Counted from the stretch's first letter, positions 40,303 through 51,062 are shown. The stretch is DNA of 64,000 bases from Rouxiella chamberiensis (GCF_026967475.1 NZ_CP114058.1:3162001-3226000); one strand, 5' to 3'. Notes: a model not told the origin generated them from the letters alone. Numbers and translations are program-made.

Positions 40303-41570
40303 AGCGCGTCTCCCTCGCCTTCCAGGGTTGGCGGCGTCATACGCGTATCCGGCGCGAACGGACTGTCGATGTCAGCGGTTTCCTGAACGGGGCTGCCGAC
40401 CACGCGGGAAGCTTCATCCATAAACGCGCTGGCGACTTTGCGCTGCGCGACGTCGAGCAGATTTTCCGTCAGGGCGATATCATCCGGAACAACGATATCA
40501 TTAACGGCCGGTTGCGGCGCAATGAATGCCTGATTCGCCGCGGCACTCGGCGGCAACGCGATTTCCGGCGTGGTTAAAGGCGGGATAACGACAGCGGTGC
40601 GGCGAACCTTGCGCGGCGTAATAATCGGCATAGGCATGTCTTTTTCTCGCGGCATCAACCAGTGCGAGGCTATCGAAAGGAAGTAGCGCGCGCAGCGGCG
40701 GCCAAGATGGTAATCCTGATTCAGCGCTGGCAAACGGCTGCCAAGTGCATGACTGGCAAGCGGTTTCGGCGGGAAAATTTCGAAGATGCGCAGGTCGCCC
40801 GGCGGGTTCTCGATAAACTGCTGAATGCGGTAATAGCTTTGCTCGTGATGCTGCACCATATGGACCAACTGTTGCAGGCTGCTTTCGCTCAACCACTGCT
40901 CCATGCGCTTCATCCATTGCGGGGTATAGAACATCGCCGAAGGCACGGTGCGAATAACGACAATGGTGTCTGCGCCGCGGCGATAGGCCTCTTCCACTGG
41001 AATGGCATCACTGATTCCGCCGTCCTGATAGCTGATTCCGTCAAGATCCACGCCCATGCGGTAAAAACCCGGAATCGCGCTTGAAGCTTTTATGAGGGGC
41101 AGCCAGCTTTCGCGGGTAGGAGCAAAGTAATTGGGTTGGTAATCGTCACTGCGGCAGGCGCACATCAGGAATTCGCGGCCGTCGATCAGCAGCTTTTCGG
41201 CGCTGTCCATTGCGAGCGGCATGTTCCTGGAGGTTTCATCGACCAGCCAGTCGAGATCGATAAGGTGTCCGCCACGAACAAATCGTAGAGGATTGAAGAA
41301 GTTAGGGCTGGTGGTGTAGCGTGTAATCACGCGTCGGGCATAACCTGCCTGACCGCAAACATACGCCGAGAGATTTTGTGCACCGGCGGAAGTGCCGATA
41401 AGAAGGTCGAAAGGGTTGAACCCTGCGCGCTGGAATTCATCAAGCACACCTGCCGTAAAGATGCCGCGTTGACCGCCGCCTTCACAGACCAGCGCAATCT
41501 TGCCAGGCTTGTAGGGTTTGTAAGCCAGGGCTTCGATATTCCCCAGCGTGACCGGAATTCTGTATCCCAA
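40299..41570 (-). CDS. yjjU: Patatin-like phospholipase family protein YjjU
   Basis: YjjU is a patatin-fold serine hydrolase. The 423-residue protein has the oxyanion loop CEGGGQRGIF near residue 30, the nucleophile elbow IGTSAGAQN near residue 58 and the catalytic Asp in YQDGGISDAIPVEEA near residue 178. The start is a TTG at 41570 with GAGGAG seven bases before it; E. coli YjjU begins with the same residues. It is about 65 residues longer than E. coli YjjU through a Pro-rich, low-complexity C-terminal tail. The lipid substrate is not known. Confidence 0.9.
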   Translation of the reverse strand: MGYRIPVTLGNIEALAYKPYKPGKIALVCEGGGQRGIFTAGVLDEFQRAGFNPFDLLIGTSAGAQNLSAYVCGQAGYARRVITRYTTSPNFFNPLRFVRGGHLIDLDWLVDETSRNMPLAMDSAEKLLIDGREFLMCACRSDDYQPNYFAPTRESWLPLIKASSAIPGFYRMGVDLDGISYQDGGISDAIPVEEAYRRGADTIVVIRTVPSAMFYTPQWMKRMEQWLSESSLQQLVHMVQHHEQSYYRIQQFIENPPGDLRIFEIFPPKPLASHALGSRLPALNQDYHLGRRCARYFLSIASHWLMPREKDMPMPIITPRKVRRTAVVIPPLTTPEIALPPSAAANQAFIAPQPAVNDIVVPDDIALTENLLDVAQRKVASAFMDEASRVVGSPVQETADIDSPFAPDTRMTPPTLEGEGDAL

Positions 41571-41646
41571 CGCAGGCTCCTCAAAATAGTGCTTCTATGA
41601 TGAGCATACTCCGTCTGTGTCCGATCGATAGAGTTGTTGCAAAATC

Positions 41647-41774
41647 CCGGAGATTAAATCGTTACTTCCTGTTAACCACACGCCGCGTCGTCCAATGATG
41701 CGGCTAAAGAGTCTGCCTCGGGTGATCCTTGTCATCCGTGCCCCTTGATAAGGCAAACTCTCATTAATCTCCGG
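41647..41774. other. Structured intergenic element with nested inverted repeats
   Basis: CCGGAGATTAA (41647-41657) and TTAATCTCCGG (41764-41774) are perfect inverted copies. Nested inside, AGAGTcTGCCT (41709 onward) can pair with AGGCAaACTCT just before the right arm. Together they predict a closed outer stem with a long inner stem. The element fills the gap between ytjA and yjjU. It could be the 5' leader of yjjU, the 3' end of ytjA mRNA or a separate small RNA. I recognise no known RNA family. Confidence 0.45.
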
Positions 41775-41819
41775 AATTATTCAGATAAAAATCACTTTAT
41801 CTTTTAATCGTTATAGGTG

Positions 41820-41981
41820 TCAGAGTCGTTTACGGCCGGTAAACAGGCTGACCAGGAACAGAATGATACCTACGACGAAGACGATTTTCGCAGCCCATGC
41901 AGCTGTACCAGCCAGACCACCGAAACCTAACGCTGCCGCGATCAACGCGATAATCAGAAATATAATACCCCAACGAAACAT
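41820..41981 (-). CDS. ytjA: Small membrane protein YtjA (DUF1328)
   Basis: This 53-residue protein begins [20 protein letters not shown] and ends FTGRKRL. It has two hydrophobic segments joined by [12 protein letters not shown]. It is nearly identical in pattern to E. coli YtjA, a DUF1328 protein of unknown function. The start at 41981 follows AAGGAG. Its place near osmY fits the E. coli order. Confidence 0.93.
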   Translation of the reverse strand: MFRWGIIFLIIALIAAALGFGGLAGTAAWAAKIVFVVGIILFLVSLFTGRKRL

Positions 41982-42258
41982 AAGCTTCTCCTTACCCTAA
42001 TTAAAATATTCGTACGTCACTCGTTTATGAAATGCGTCGTGAATAACGGTTTATTACTGTAGTTACGACAATCGGAAGTACAGTATTAAAGATAGCTCGA
42101 TATTTAAAAAACGAACGGAAACTCAGTGATTTCTCACGTAAAAAATTCGTAATTCATTTTTTATTTTTACAGTACGCGTGGTGCTTTACTTTCTACCTCA
42201 GGTCTTTTCAAGACTGGCGCAGACCCGCCCGCCTGGCAGGCCGCGCCGTTAAAAAGAA

Positions 42259-42855
42259 TTAAGGTTGAACTTTCAGGTCGTTTTTAACGCTTTTCACGCC
42301 ATCAACGGTCTTGGCAACGCTTTCAGCGCGGGAAGACTGAGCCTGATCTTTAACAGTACCGGAGAGCTGAACAACACCGTCGGTGGTTTCAACTTTGATC
42401 ATACGCGAAGGTACGACGTCATCGGCCAGCAGCTTGGCTTTTACGGAAGTGGTTGTGGCGGCGTCACCGGCATAACCTTTCACGGATTGCTTGCTGCTGT
42501 CTTTAGTGTGCAGTTTGTCGCTGACGGATTTAACGCCTTCAACTTTGGTTGCTACCGCGACTGCCTGTTCCGCTTCGGCCTGAGAGCCTACGAAACCGCT
42601 TAGTGTCACGACGCCATTATCTGTTTTGACGGAAATGTCGGTGCTTTTAATAGCTTTATCGTCAACCAGGGCGCTTTTTACTTTCGCTGTGGTGGCGCTA
42701 TCGCCCATGTAGCCATCAACTTTCTTCATGGAGCTATCGATTTTTGAACCCGCAGAGCTCGTGGAGCTGTCTGAGGCAGCCAATGCACTACCGCTCATCA
42801 GCGCGGTACCCAGAACAACGGCCATCATTGAGTATGCAAAATTAGACTTTTTCAT
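42259..42855 (-). CDS. osmY: Periplasmic chaperone OsmY, two BON domains
   Basis: OsmY is a periplasmic protein induced by hyperosmolarity and stationary phase, with chaperone activity towards outer-membrane proteins. The 198-residue product has a signal peptide ending SALA. Two BON domains follow, about residues 54-120 ([20 protein letters not shown]) and 133-198 ([19 protein letters not shown]). The start has AAGGAAG upstream. The 384-bp gap to prfC (42856-43239) likely holds a sigmaS promoter. A GATACT at about 42985 on the minus strand is a candidate -10, but the evidence is weak. Confidence 0.93.
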   Translation of the reverse strand: MKKSNFAYSMMAVVLGTALMSGSALAASDSSTSSAGSKIDSSMKKVDGYMGDSATTAKVKSALVDDKAIKSTDISVKTDNGVVTLSGFVGSQAEAEQAVAVATKVEGVKSVSDKLHTKDSSKQSVKGYAGDAATTTSVKAKLLADDVVPSRMIKVETTDGVVQLSGTVKDQAQSSRAESVAKTVDGVKSVKNDLKVQP

Positions 42856-43183
42856 CGATTTCTTCCTTACAGTTTGCCAGTCCTAATCGAGGACTCTTTA
42901 CGCCACATGGTGGTGACGACTTAAAAGCTTGTTACTGTGATCACGTCACTGTGAATTTAAAAAATTCAGCACAACTCTCTACTTAGTATCCTAAGGCCAG
43001 CGTTAATGTCTGCCTTTCGTTGCGCGTATATTTAATATAGTCGACCATGAGCAAAACTGTAGTAAGAATGGCTAATTAACCGGTAATACAGATAAGTCTG
43101 AGCATTTTCACGATTTTTAGACTAAAAACCCTCAAAAAGGGCCATTTAATTTCGCACATAAACTATTTTTCAGTCTCGAGGCG

Positions 43184-43214
43184 AAAAAAAGACGGCCAAT
43201 AGACCGTCTTTTTT
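43184..43214 (-). terminator. Terminator of prfC
   Basis: An A run, GACGG, loop ccaataga and CCGTC followed by T's lie 26 bp after the prfC stop. The hairpin is symmetric and could also act on the plus strand. Confidence 0.85.
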
Positions 43215-43239
43215 AATGTTTTAAACCTGAAGCGGGCGA

Positions 43240-44829
43240 TTAATGCTCGCGCGTTTTACGGAAATCGACTTCCGGATAACGGTCATTGGTCAGGTTGAGG
43301 TTCACCATCGAAGGCGCGATGTAAGTCAGGTTGTCGCCGCCATCCAGTGCCAGGTTCGCCTCGCATTTGCGTTTGAAGTCTTCAAACTTCTTCACGTCCT
43401 TGCATTCTACCCAGCGCGCGGTAGAAACGTTGACCGACTCGTAGATAGCTTCGACGTTGTATTCGCTTTTCAGACGCGCCACGACCACTTCAAACTGGAG
43501 GACGCCGACTGCGCCGACAATCAGGTCATTATTGATAAGCGGACGGAACACCTGCACGGCGCCCTCTTCGGACAACTGCACCAGCCCTTTCAGCAACTGT
43601 TTCTGTTTCAGTGGATCACGCAGGCGGATACGGCGGAACAGCTCGGGGGCAAAGTTCGGAATCCCGGTGAACTTCATGTTTTCACCCTGAGTAAAGGTGT
43701 CACCAATCTGAATCGTGCCATGGTTGTGCAAGCCGATGATATCGCCCGGGAAGGCTTCTTCAACGTGGGAACGGTCGCCGGCCATGAAGGTCAGCGCATC
43801 CGAAATCACCACGTCTTTGCCGGTACGCACCTGACGCAGTTTCATGCCTTTTTCATATTTACCGGACACCACGCGCATAAAGGCCACGCGGTCGCGGTGT
43901 TTCGGGTCCATGTTGGCCTGAATCTTGAACACGAAACCGGTGAACTTCTCGTCGGCCGCCTTGACTTCGCGCACGTCGGTATTGCGCGGCATTGGCGCAG
44001 GCGCCCATTCCACCAGCCCGTCGAGCATGTGGTCAACGCCGAAGTTACCCAGCGCGGTGCCGAAGAACACAGGGGTAAGATCGCCGCTCAGGAAGGCGTC
44101 GTGGTCGAACTCGTGCGAGGCGCCCTGCACCAGATCCAGCTCTTCACGCAGCTGCATTGCCAGGTCTTCACCGATTGCCGCGTCGAGATCCGGGTTATCC
44201 AGCCCTTTCACGATACGGACTTCCTGAATGGTGTGGCCCTTGCCGGTCTGATAAAGATAGGTTTCATCTTTATAGAGGTGATAAACGCCCTTGAACATCT
44301 TGCCGCAGCCAATAGGCCAGGTAATAGGCGAGCAGGCAATTTTCAGCTCGCGCTCGACTTCGTCCATGACTTCCATAGGATCACGGATGTCGCGGTCCAG
44401 CTTGTTCATAAAGGTCAGAATGGGCGTGTCGCGCAGACGGGTTACTTCCATCAGCTTGCGGGTACGGTCTTCTACACCTTTGGCGGCGTCGATAACCATC
44501 AGACAGCAGTCGACGGCGGTCAGCGTACGATAGGTATCTTCGGAGAAGTCTTCGTGTCCGGGGGTGTCGAGCAGGTTGACCAGCGCTTCACGGTACGGGA
44601 ACTGCATCACGGAGGTGGTAATGGAGATACCACGCTGCTTTTCCATTTCCATCCAGTCGGATTTGGCGTGGTTGTTGGAGCCACGGCCTTTTACCGTACC
44701 GGCGGTCTGAATAGCCTGTCCGAACAACAGCACTTTTTCAGTAATGGTGGTTTTACCCGCATCGGGGTGCGAGATAATGGCGAAGGTGCGACGTTTGGCG
44801 ACTTCGAGGGCGTATTCACTAGGAGACAT
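43240..44829 (-). CDS. prfC: Peptide chain release factor 3
   Basis: RF3 is a GTPase that releases RF1/RF2 from the ribosome after termination. The 529-residue protein begins [20 protein letters not shown]. It has G1 [13 protein letters not shown] near residue 20, G3 [10 protein letters not shown] near residue 88 and G4 FMNKLDRD near residue 142. EF-Tu-like domain 2 and an RF3-specific C-terminal domain follow. The length and the ending QTREH-like KTREH match E. coli. I chose 44829 because the open frame upstream is not conserved. Confidence 0.97.
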   Translation of the reverse strand: MSPSEYALEVAKRRTFAIISHPDAGKTTITEKVLLFGQAIQTAGTVKGRGSNNHAKSDWMEMEKQRGISITTSVMQFPYREALVNLLDTPGHEDFSEDTYRTLTAVDCCLMVIDAAKGVEDRTRKLMEVTRLRDTPILTFMNKLDRDIRDPMEVMDEVERELKIACSPITWPIGCGKMFKGVYHLYKDETYLYQTGKGHTIQEVRIVKGLDNPDLDAAIGEDLAMQLREELDLVQGASHEFDHDAFLSGDLTPVFFGTALGNFGVDHMLDGLVEWAPAPMPRNTDVREVKAADEKFTGFVFKIQANMDPKHRDRVAFMRVVSGKYEKGMKLRQVRTGKDVVISDALTFMAGDRSHVEEAFPGDIIGLHNHGTIQIGDTFTQGENMKFTGIPNFAPELFRRIRLRDPLKQKQLLKGLVQLSEEGAVQVFRPLINNDLIVGAVGVLQFEVVVARLKSEYNVEAIYESVNVSTARWVECKDVKKFEDFKRKCEANLALDGGDNLTYIAPSMVNLNLTNDRYPEVDFRKTREH

Positions 44830-45056
44830 GTTTTTCCACGTTTCTGCGGTTGTCCGCCCTGCATCGGTATTGATTTTACGCCAGAACGGCATCAGGCAAA
44901 GCGGTAATAAAAGTTATAGCCGGCTATTTTCTATGATTTGACGGGGATAGACAATCAATGCTTTCAGTTTCGCCTTCGACCGGGCCGATTTGACCGGGCA
45001 ACAACGCGCGTACAGCGGCAGGGAAAGGGGTTAAATTACCGGCAATTGCATTAAAA

Positions 45057-45072
45057 TGTGATACAGATCACA
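45057..45072 (+). promoter_or_regulatory. CRP binding site upstream of tsgA
   Basis: TGTGATACAGATCACA matches both halves of the CRP consensus TGTGA-N6-TCACA exactly. It lies about 185 bp before the tsgA start in a 427-bp gap. TTGCAT (45081-45086) and TAAAAA (45104-45109) with 17-bp spacing form a plausible promoter just downstream. This puts CRP about 52 bp before the likely start of transcription. Confidence 0.75.
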
Positions 45073-45256
45073 CATAATTTTTGCATAACTTTATCCATTG
45101 CATTAAAAATAGCTGTTCCTCACAAAATTGGCCCACTCCTTTCTGGATAATCGGCCCATAAAAGTTGTACGGCGTGTCTTGGCGCACTATGCAGCCGATA
45201 TCTGAACTCTTTTGTTGCGTGATTTAACCTCTTATACATCATAAGGATGTATCTTA

Positions 45257-46436
45257 ATGACTAAAAGTAATCGATTGCTTCTCACCTGGATTAGCTTTTT
45301 CTCCTATGGCTTGACCGGTGCGCTGGTTATTGTCACCGGCATGGTGATGGGCAATATTGCCGATTATTTCGGCCTGCCTGTTTCCAGCATGAGTAACACG
45401 TTCACCTTCCTCAATACCGGGATTCTGGTCGCTATTTTCCTCAATGCCTGGTTGATGGAAGTGATCCCGTTGAAACGGCAGCTGATTTTCGGCTTTGTGC
45501 TGATGGTGCTGGCCGTGCTGGGTCTGATGTTCAGCAAAAGCATCAGCGTGTTCTCGCTGTGCATGTTTGTGCTTGGCGTGGTGAGCGGAATTACCATGTC
45601 GATAGGCACCTTCCTTATTACGCATCTGTACGAAGGACGTCAGCGCGGCTCGCGGCTGCTGTTTACCGACTCCTTCTTCAGCATGGCCGGGATGATTTTC
45701 CCGGTGGTCGCCGGTATTTTGCTGGCTCGCAGCATCGGCTGGTACTGGGTTTATGCCTGTATCGGCGTGCTGTATGTCGCGATTTTCGTGCTGACGCTGA
45801 TGGCCGATTTCCCGATTCTGGGCAAAAAGGGCCAGACCGACAGCCAGCCTGTCGCGAAAGAAAAGTGGGGCATTGGCGTGTTGGTTCCTGTCGATTGCGG
45901 CCCTGTGCTACATCCTCGGCCAGCTTGGCTTTATCCAGTGGGTGCCGGAATACGTCACTAAAACCTTTAATCTGGATATCAATCAGGCCGGTAAACTGGT
46001 CGGCGACTTCTGGCTGTCTTACATGATTGGCATGTGGGTGTTCAGCTTTGTGCTGCGCTTCTTCGACCTGCAACGCATCGTCACTCTGCTGACGCTGCTT
46101 GCGACCGTCGCGATGTATCTGTTTATTTCGACCGAAAATCCGGCGCATCTGGCCTACGCCATTATGGGGCTGGGCTTTGTCTCAAGCGCGATTTACACCA
46201 CCATTATTACGCTGGGATCATTGCAGACCAAAGTGGCCTCGCCGAAACTGGTGAACTTTATCCTGACCTGCGGCACCGTCGGCACCATGCTGACCTTCGT
46301 GGTAACCGGACCTATCGTGGCGAAAAGCGGTGCCCATGCCGCGCTGGCAACGGCAAACGGGCTATACTTCGTGGTGTTTGTAATGTGTGTAATTCTGGGC
46401 TTTGTGACCAAACATAAAACGCACGGCCACAAATAA
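45257..46436 (+). CDS. tsgA: MFS transporter TsgA, frameshifted in this sequence
   Basis: TsgA is a 12-segment major facilitator of unknown substrate. The N-terminal frame starts [20 protein letters not shown] and has [18 protein letters not shown]. The frame breaks after KWGIGVL, where GG at 45883-45884 should be a single G. Removing one base reads [20 protein letters not shown] and joins the C-terminal half, giving 392 residues (393 in E. coli). In E. coli tsgA lies next to the nitrite reductase genes, so its place here beside prfC and rimI is different. It is preceded by a perfect CRP site. Confidence 0.92.
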
Positions 46437-46460
46437 GTCGCGAAAGTGTGAAATGACAGT

Positions 46461-46488
46461 AAAAAGCGGGCTGCAAGCCCGCTTTTTT
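46461..46488. terminator. Bidirectional terminator between tsgA and rimI
   Basis: AAAAAGCGGGCTTG-like arms (AAAAAGCGGGCT and AGCCCGCTTTTTT around a short loop) lie between the convergent stops of tsgA and rimI. Confidence 0.9.
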
Positions 46489-46930
46489 AGCCTAACGGCA
46501 AGGCCATGATGATGGCGTCTTCACGCCCCGACGCCGCCGGATAGTAATTGCGACGAATCGAGACTTCGTTGAAGCCCATGCTCTCATACAGTGAAATCGC
46601 GCCACGATTCGACGCCCTCACCTCAAGCCACAGCGTAAATACATCGCGCGTTTCGAGCTGCGCCAGCACGGCCTCCAGCAGTACGCGCCCGAGTCCCTGC
46701 CGCTGAAACGCAGGATCGATGGCAATATTGAACAGGGTCGCTTCGTCGAGCACGGTTTGCACAATCGCAAAACCGACCATCTTGCCCTGCTGTTCCAGCT
46801 TTAAATTGAGATAACGTTCGCCCTGATTGCTGGCAAAGGTTTTTTCACTCCAGGGAAAGGCGTGACTGGCTTGTTCAATCTCGAACGCGCGATTCAGATC
46901 CGCGGGGGTCAGGGTAGAAATGTTGTTCAT
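46487..46930 (-). CDS. rimI: Ribosomal protein S18-alanine N-acetyltransferase RimI
   Basis: RimI acetylates the N-terminal alanine of ribosomal protein S18. The 147-residue GNAT protein has AFPWSEKTFASNQGERYLN near residue 25. The acetyl-CoA loop RQGLGRVLLE is near residue 79, and LWLEVRASNRGAISLYESMG follows. I prefer the ATG at 46930 (MNNISTL); a GTG two codons earlier is also possible. It overlaps the end of holD by 56 bp, the usual coupled holD-rimI pair. Confidence 0.94.
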   Translation of the reverse strand: MNNISTLTPADLNRAFEIEQASHAFPWSEKTFASNQGERYLNLKLEQQGKMVGFAIVQTVLDEATLFNIAIDPAFQRQGLGRVLLEAVLAQLETRDVFTLWLEVRASNRGAISLYESMGFNEVSIRRNYYPAASGREDAIIMALPLG

Positions 46931-47312
46931 TTTCACAAATCTGCTGCCAGAGCGCGCGTTTGGCTCCAGCGTCTTGAGAAAGCTCGGCCAGCGCCGGGCT
47001 AGATAACTGCGCGCCCGCGACCGTCAAAGGTTCGCCGATGCCCAGTCGCCAGGTGTTGCAGTGCGTGTCTTCCGGCAGCATCGCCACCTGATCCTTTTGC
47101 AGGCGATAAACCTGCGAATCGTGCAGATTCAGACTGCGGATCACGTCTTTTACCAGTAAATCCCCTTCCGGCGGCAGCACGTCGGCAACAATCAACAGCT
47201 TTGTCTGGTCCGGCAGACTGACGGCGACTTCGCCTTGTAAAACGGTGGGGCGACGCAGCGTCCACTGGGTAATGCCCAGTTGCTGTAACAGCCAGTCTCG
47301 TCTTGATGCCAT
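46875..47312 (-). CDS. holD: DNA polymerase III subunit psi HolD
   Basis: HolD, with chi, links the clamp loader to single-strand binding protein. The 145-residue product starts [20 protein letters not shown], which closely matches E. coli HolD. It has [13 protein letters not shown] near residue 88 and [15 protein letters not shown] near the end. The ATG at 47312 was chosen by this match; the frame is open 30 codons further up. The last nine residues run past the E. coli end and into rimI. It is divergent from rsmC. Confidence 0.92.
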   Translation of the reverse strand: MASRRDWLLQQLGITQWTLRRPTVLQGEVAVSLPDQTKLLIVADVLPPEGDLLVKDVIRSLNLHDSQVYRLQKDQVAMLPEDTHCNTWRLGIGEPLTVAGAQLSSPALAELSQDAGAKRALWQQICENEQHFYPDPRGSESRVRD

Positions 47313-47423
47313 GCTTTTTCCTGCCCGTTGGCGATGCTTATAGCGCGCTATGCTAGCAAACACATCGAACCTGCGCCAATAAACCTCTATAATGCCGCCC
47401 ATATTCCTGAGGAGCCTTATCTG

Positions 47424-48470
47424 ATGTCAGCATTAACCCCGGCCAGTGAAGTCATACTGCGCCACAGCGATGATTTTATCGGCCGCCGCGTACTGTTCGC
47501 AGGCGATCTACAAGATGACCTGCCAGCCGATTTCGATGCCGAAAACGTGCGAGTTCATACCAATCAATATCACCACTGGCAGATGCTCAGCGCCTCGTTG
47601 AAAGACGACGTGCAGTTTGGTCTGGTGGCGGATGCCGAGTTTATCGCGCAAAGCGATATGCTGATTTACTACTGGCCGAAGAGCAAACAGGAAGCAAAAT
47701 TCCAGCTGTTTAACCTGCTTTCCATGCTGCCGGTCGGCATTGACGTCTTCGTGGTCGGTGAAAACCGCAGCGGCGTACGTAGCGCCGAAGAGATCCTTGC
47801 CGAGTTCTGTCAGTTGGATAAAGTCGACAGCGCACGCCGCTGCGGTCTTTATCATGGCCGCCTCGAGAAGCAGCCCGAGTTTGACGCCGATGCGTGGTGG
47901 CAAACGTATATGGTCGAAGAAGTGACGATTAAAACCCTGCCGGGCGTGTTCAGCCGTGAAGGTCTGGACAGCGGAAGTCTGTTGCTTATCAACAGCTTCG
48001 AGGAGCCAATCAAAGGCAAGGTACTGGATATCGCCTCCGGTTCCGGCGTGCTGGCCTCCGTGCTCGCCACCTATTCGCCGAAAATGAAAGTCACCCTGAG
48101 TGATGTCGGTGCCGCCGCACTGGCCGCCAGCCGCGCGACGCTTGAGGCCAACGGTCTTGAGGGCGAAGTGATTGCCAGTAATGTCTATTCCGACATTAAA
48201 GGCCGTTTCGACATGATTATTTCGAACCCGCCGTTCCACGAAGGTCTGCAAACCAGCCTGCACGCTTCAGAGCAGCTGATTCGCGGTGCCGTTAACCACT
48301 TGAATATCGGCGGAAAACTGCGCATCGTCGCCAACGCCTTCCTGCCTTATGCCGCGCTGCTGGACGCCACCTTCGGCAACCATGAAGTGCTGGCGCAGAA
48401 CGGCCGTTTCAAAGTGTACGAAGCCACCCGTGGCCGTCCACCGCGCGACGACAAAAAGAAAAAGCGTTAA
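47424..48470 (+). CDS. rsmC: 16S rRNA (guanine(1207)-N(2))-methyltransferase RsmC
   Basis: RsmC methylates G1207 of 16S rRNA in the small subunit. The 348-residue protein starts [20 protein letters not shown] at 47424. An N-terminal pseudo-methyltransferase domain precedes the catalytic domain, which has [16 protein letters not shown] near residue 199 and the N6/N2-methyltransferase motif [12 protein letters not shown] near residue 268. It ends in a Lys-rich tail. The upstream in-frame extension to 47328 is not conserved and overlaps holD. The order holD-rsmC matches E. coli. Confidence 0.96.
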   Translation: MSALTPASEVILRHSDDFIGRRVLFAGDLQDDLPADFDAENVRVHTNQYHHWQMLSASLKDDVQFGLVADAEFIAQSDMLIYYWPKSKQEAKFQLFNLLSMLPVGIDVFVVGENRSGVRSAEEILAEFCQLDKVDSARRCGLYHGRLEKQPEFDADAWWQTYMVEEVTIKTLPGVFSREGLDSGSLLLINSFEEPIKGKVLDIASGSGVLASVLATYSPKMKVTLSDVGAAALAASRATLEANGLEGEVIASNVYSDIKGRFDMIISNPPFHEGLQTSLHASEQLIRGAVNHLNIGGKLRIVANAFLPYAALLDATFGNHEVLAQNGRFKVYEATRGRPPRDDKKKKR

Positions 48471-48582
48471 TCATTCAGCGTTAAACGCGTAAAGATTTCA
48501 CGCTTCGGATAGGCGGTCACCCGGCAGCCGCGAGAACCCGCTTCGGTAAGCCTGGACCGCCAACGCCTGTACTGTCTGGGAT

Positions 48583-49575
48583 TTAGCGGTCTATGAGCTG
48601 CATGACAGCAGGCGTATATCTTCCGCCTGCGGCAGCATTTAATGGAAAGGCCGCTTCAATCGCCGCGAGTTCGGCTTCATTCAGGATGACATCAAGCGCG
48701 GCGATGTTCTCTTCCAGATAAGTACGACGTTTCGTTCCAGGTATTGGCACAATGTTTTCACCCTGTGCCAATACCCACGCCAATGCCAGTTGAGAAGGCT
48801 TCACCCCTTTTCCGCTGGAGATTTCCACCACTTTGTCGGCCAAATGCAGGTTTTTGACAAAGTTTTCACCCTGAAAACGCGGATTCCCCTTTCTGAAATC
48901 GTTTTCGGCAAAATCATCCGGAGAACGAATCGCGCCCGTCAAAAATCCACGTCCCAATGGGCTGTAAGGCACAAAGGCAACGCCGAGGCGCGCACAGGCA
49001 GGCAGAATGCTCGCCTCTACTTCGCGGCTCCACAATGAATATTCACTCTGTAATGCGCTGATTGGGTGGACTTTATGCGCCCTTTCCAGCGTTGCCGCCG
49101 AGATTTCGCTCATGCCGATATAGCGAATCTTGCCTTCACGCACCAGATCACTCAGTGCGCCGACGCTCTCTTCAATCGGCACGTTCGGGTCGGCGCGGTG
49201 CTGATAATAGAGGTCGATGACGTCGGTTTTAAGCCGTTGTAAACTGCCTTCCACCGATTGCCGAATGTAGTCGGGATGTCCATTGCTGCCGCGCGCGCCG
49301 GGATCCGCCGCATCGCGGACAATGCCGAACTTGGTCGCCAGAAAGACCTTGTCACGACGCCCCTGCAAAGCGCGGCCCAGCAGCGCTTCGTTGGTGTGCG
49401 GGCCGTAGACGTCGGCGGTATCCAGCAGGGTTATGCCGCGTTCTATGGCGAGATCCAGCGTGGCCAGCGACTCTTTTTCATCCATACCTTGAGTGTAAAA
49501 TTCGCTCATTCCCATGCAACCCAATCCTAACGCAGAGACCCAAGGCCCGTTTTTACCCAGTTGACGCTGTTTCAT
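48583..49575 (-). CDS. Aldo/keto reductase
   Basis: This 330-residue NADPH-dependent aldo/keto reductase begins [20 protein letters not shown]. It has the catalytic Asp/Tyr region [21 protein letters not shown] near residue 46, the catalytic Lys in VFLATKFGI near residue 82 and His in [16 protein letters not shown]. The C-terminal cofactor block [17 protein letters not shown] follows. I chose the ATG at 49575, with AAGGA before it, because the open frame further up lies antisense to the LysR gene. The divergent LysR regulator, 117 bp away, probably controls it. The natural carbonyl substrate is unknown. Confidence 0.9.
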   Translation of the reverse strand: MKQRQLGKNGPWVSALGLGCMGMSEFYTQGMDEKESLATLDLAIERGITLLDTADVYGPHTNEALLGRALQGRRDKVFLATKFGIVRDAADPGARGSNGHPDYIRQSVEGSLQRLKTDVIDLYYQHRADPNVPIEESVGALSDLVREGKIRYIGMSEISAATLERAHKVHPISALQSEYSLWSREVEASILPACARLGVAFVPYSPLGRGFLTGAIRSPDDFAENDFRKGNPRFQGENFVKNLHLADKVVEISSGKGVKPSQLALAWVLAQGENIVPIPGTKRRTYLEENIAALDVILNEAELAAIEAAFPLNAAAGGRYTPAVMQLIDR

Positions 49576-49692
49576 GTGCTTTTCCTTTTCATCTTTCATA
49601 CGATTGAAAACAGTGTGGTTGTTGGCTGAAAAAAGATAAATACGCCAATTTATGCAACACTGTTCAGAAATCACCAACAATCGGGAAACGAT

Positions 49693-50586
49693 ATGGACCA
49701 GATTCAGGCCATGCGGATTTTCATCCGTATCAGAGAATTGGAAAGTTTCAGCCGCGCGGCGGAGGATCTCGACCTGCCTCGCGCAACGGTCAGCACCACG
49801 CTGAAACATCTCGAGCAGCGCCTTGGCGTGCGGCTGTTTTTGCGCACCACGCGACAGGTGAAGATTACCGAAGAAGGCGAGCTTTACTACCAGCGCTGCG
49901 TCCAGTTGCTCTCGGCTTTTGAAGAAACGGAAAATCTTTTCGCCCATCAGAAAGCCCAGCCCGCGGGCAATGTGCGCATCGATATGCCGCATTCGATGGC
50001 GCGCGAGATTGTGCTGCCCGCCCTGCCGGAATTTACCGCGCGTTATCCGCACCTCAATCTGACCGTCAGTGCCAACGACAACGCCGTCGACCTGCTGCAT
50101 CAGGGCGTAGACTGCGTCATCCGCGCCTGGCCTACGGAAAACGAAAATTTGCAGTCGCGGCCTATCGCCATGCTGGCGCAAACCACCTGCGCCTCTCCAG
50201 ATTATCTGGCACGCCATGGGCACCCTGACACTCTTGAGGATCTCGACACGCATCGGGCTGTGGCCTATTTCTTTGCCCATCAACGGCCGGAATCACAGCT
50301 GGAGTTTATGCTGGGTAAAACGATTCATCGCGTGCCGATGGCAAGCTCGCTGACCGTTAGCGGAGCAGATGCCTACATTGCGGCCGCCAAGGCGGGCTAT
50401 GGGCTGATTCAAACTTCAAGACAGGTCGTCGGCCTTGAACTTGCGCGCGGCGAGTTGGTGGAAGTCTTGCCCCATCTCATGCCGCCGCCCATGCCGCTGT
50501 ACATTATGTATCCACCCGGCCGTTTTCTTGCGCCGCGTGTCAGGGTCTTGCTGGACTGGTTGATTGAATTATTTGCAAAACTTTGA
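49693..50586 (+). CDS. LysR-family transcriptional regulator
   Basis: This 297-residue LysR protein has the N-terminal winged helix [20 protein letters not shown] to [16 protein letters not shown], with the HTH at about residues 20-40. A C-terminal effector domain has [20 protein letters not shown] and [16 protein letters not shown]. It resembles regulators paired with short-chain or aldo/keto reductases. The divergent aldo/keto reductase gene next to it supports that link. The inducer is unknown. Confidence 0.88.
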   Translation: MDQIQAMRIFIRIRELESFSRAAEDLDLPRATVSTTLKHLEQRLGVRLFLRTTRQVKITEEGELYYQRCVQLLSAFEETENLFAHQKAQPAGNVRIDMPHSMAREIVLPALPEFTARYPHLNLTVSANDNAVDLLHQGVDCVIRAWPTENENLQSRPIAMLAQTTCASPDYLARHGHPDTLEDLDTHRAVAYFFAHQRPESQLEFMLGKTIHRVPMASSLTVSGADAYIAAAKAGYGLIQTSRQVVGLELARGELVEVLPHLMPPPMPLYIMYPPGRFLAPRVRVLLDWLIELFAKL

Positions 50587-50703
50587 CGGCTTTCAAAACG
50601 CCTATAAAACCAACGACAAGCGGGATCGGTGGCCAATAAAATGACGATTTGTGACTGAAATGCCGTTTTTTCCAACAATCGCCGCCAAACGATGAAATAA
50701 GTA

Positions 50704-50731
50704 TTGACGCCCTCGTGAAAATCTCTAGAAT
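50704..50731 (+). promoter_or_regulatory. Promoter of the tRNA-Leu(CAG) cluster
   Basis: TTGACG (50704-50709) and TAGAAT (50726-50731) are 16 bp apart, followed by a GC-rich discriminator (tcggccccg) typical of stable-RNA promoters under stringent control. It lies 57 bp before the first tRNA. Confidence 0.75.
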
Positions 50732-50788
50732 TCGGCCCCGTGGTTGTCTTAGTCGTATAGACGAGTTTTATGCGCTAGGAAAAGGTTT

Positions 50789-50875
50789 GCGAAGGTGGCG
50801 GAATTGGTAGACGCGCTAGCTTCAGGTGTTAGTGTTCTTACGGACGTGAGGGTTCAAGTCCCTCTCTTCGCACCA
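50789..50875 (+). tRNA. tRNA-Leu (anticodon CAG), copy 1
   Basis: This 87-nt gene begins GCGAAGGTGGCGGAATTGG and ends CTTCGCACCA with an encoded CCA. The anticodon loop reads TTCAGGT (CAG), and the long variable arm fits class II tRNA-Leu. It is identical to the next two copies and corresponds to the leuQPV cluster of E. coli. Confidence 0.97.
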
Positions 50876-50912
50876 ACAATCACAGGCAGTCGGTAGTACA
50901 ACGCAGAACGTT

Positions 50913-50999
50913 GCGAAGGTGGCGGAATTGGTAGACGCGCTAGCTTCAGGTGTTAGTGTTCTTACGGACGTGAGGGTTCAAGTCCCTCTCTTCGCACCA
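50913..50999 (+). tRNA. tRNA-Leu (anticodon CAG), copy 2
   Basis: An identical 87-nt copy of the upstream gene follows after a 37-bp spacer, in the same direction and presumably the same transcript. Confidence 0.97.
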
Positions 51000-51062
51000 C
51001 TGTGATTGTATGGCTTGCGCCAATAAAGTAGATGTAAACCGCAGTAAAAAGTAATCATTTGT

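Noticed and set aside
43243..44907. A 554-codon open frame antisense to prfC
   Set aside because: It is a full-length shadow of a highly conserved gene with strong codon bias, with no domain recognised.
49576..50283. An N-terminal extension of the aldo/keto reductase to 566 residues
   Set aside because: The added part lies antisense to the LysR gene and has no similarity to reductases. A normal start with a ribosome-binding site exists at 49575.
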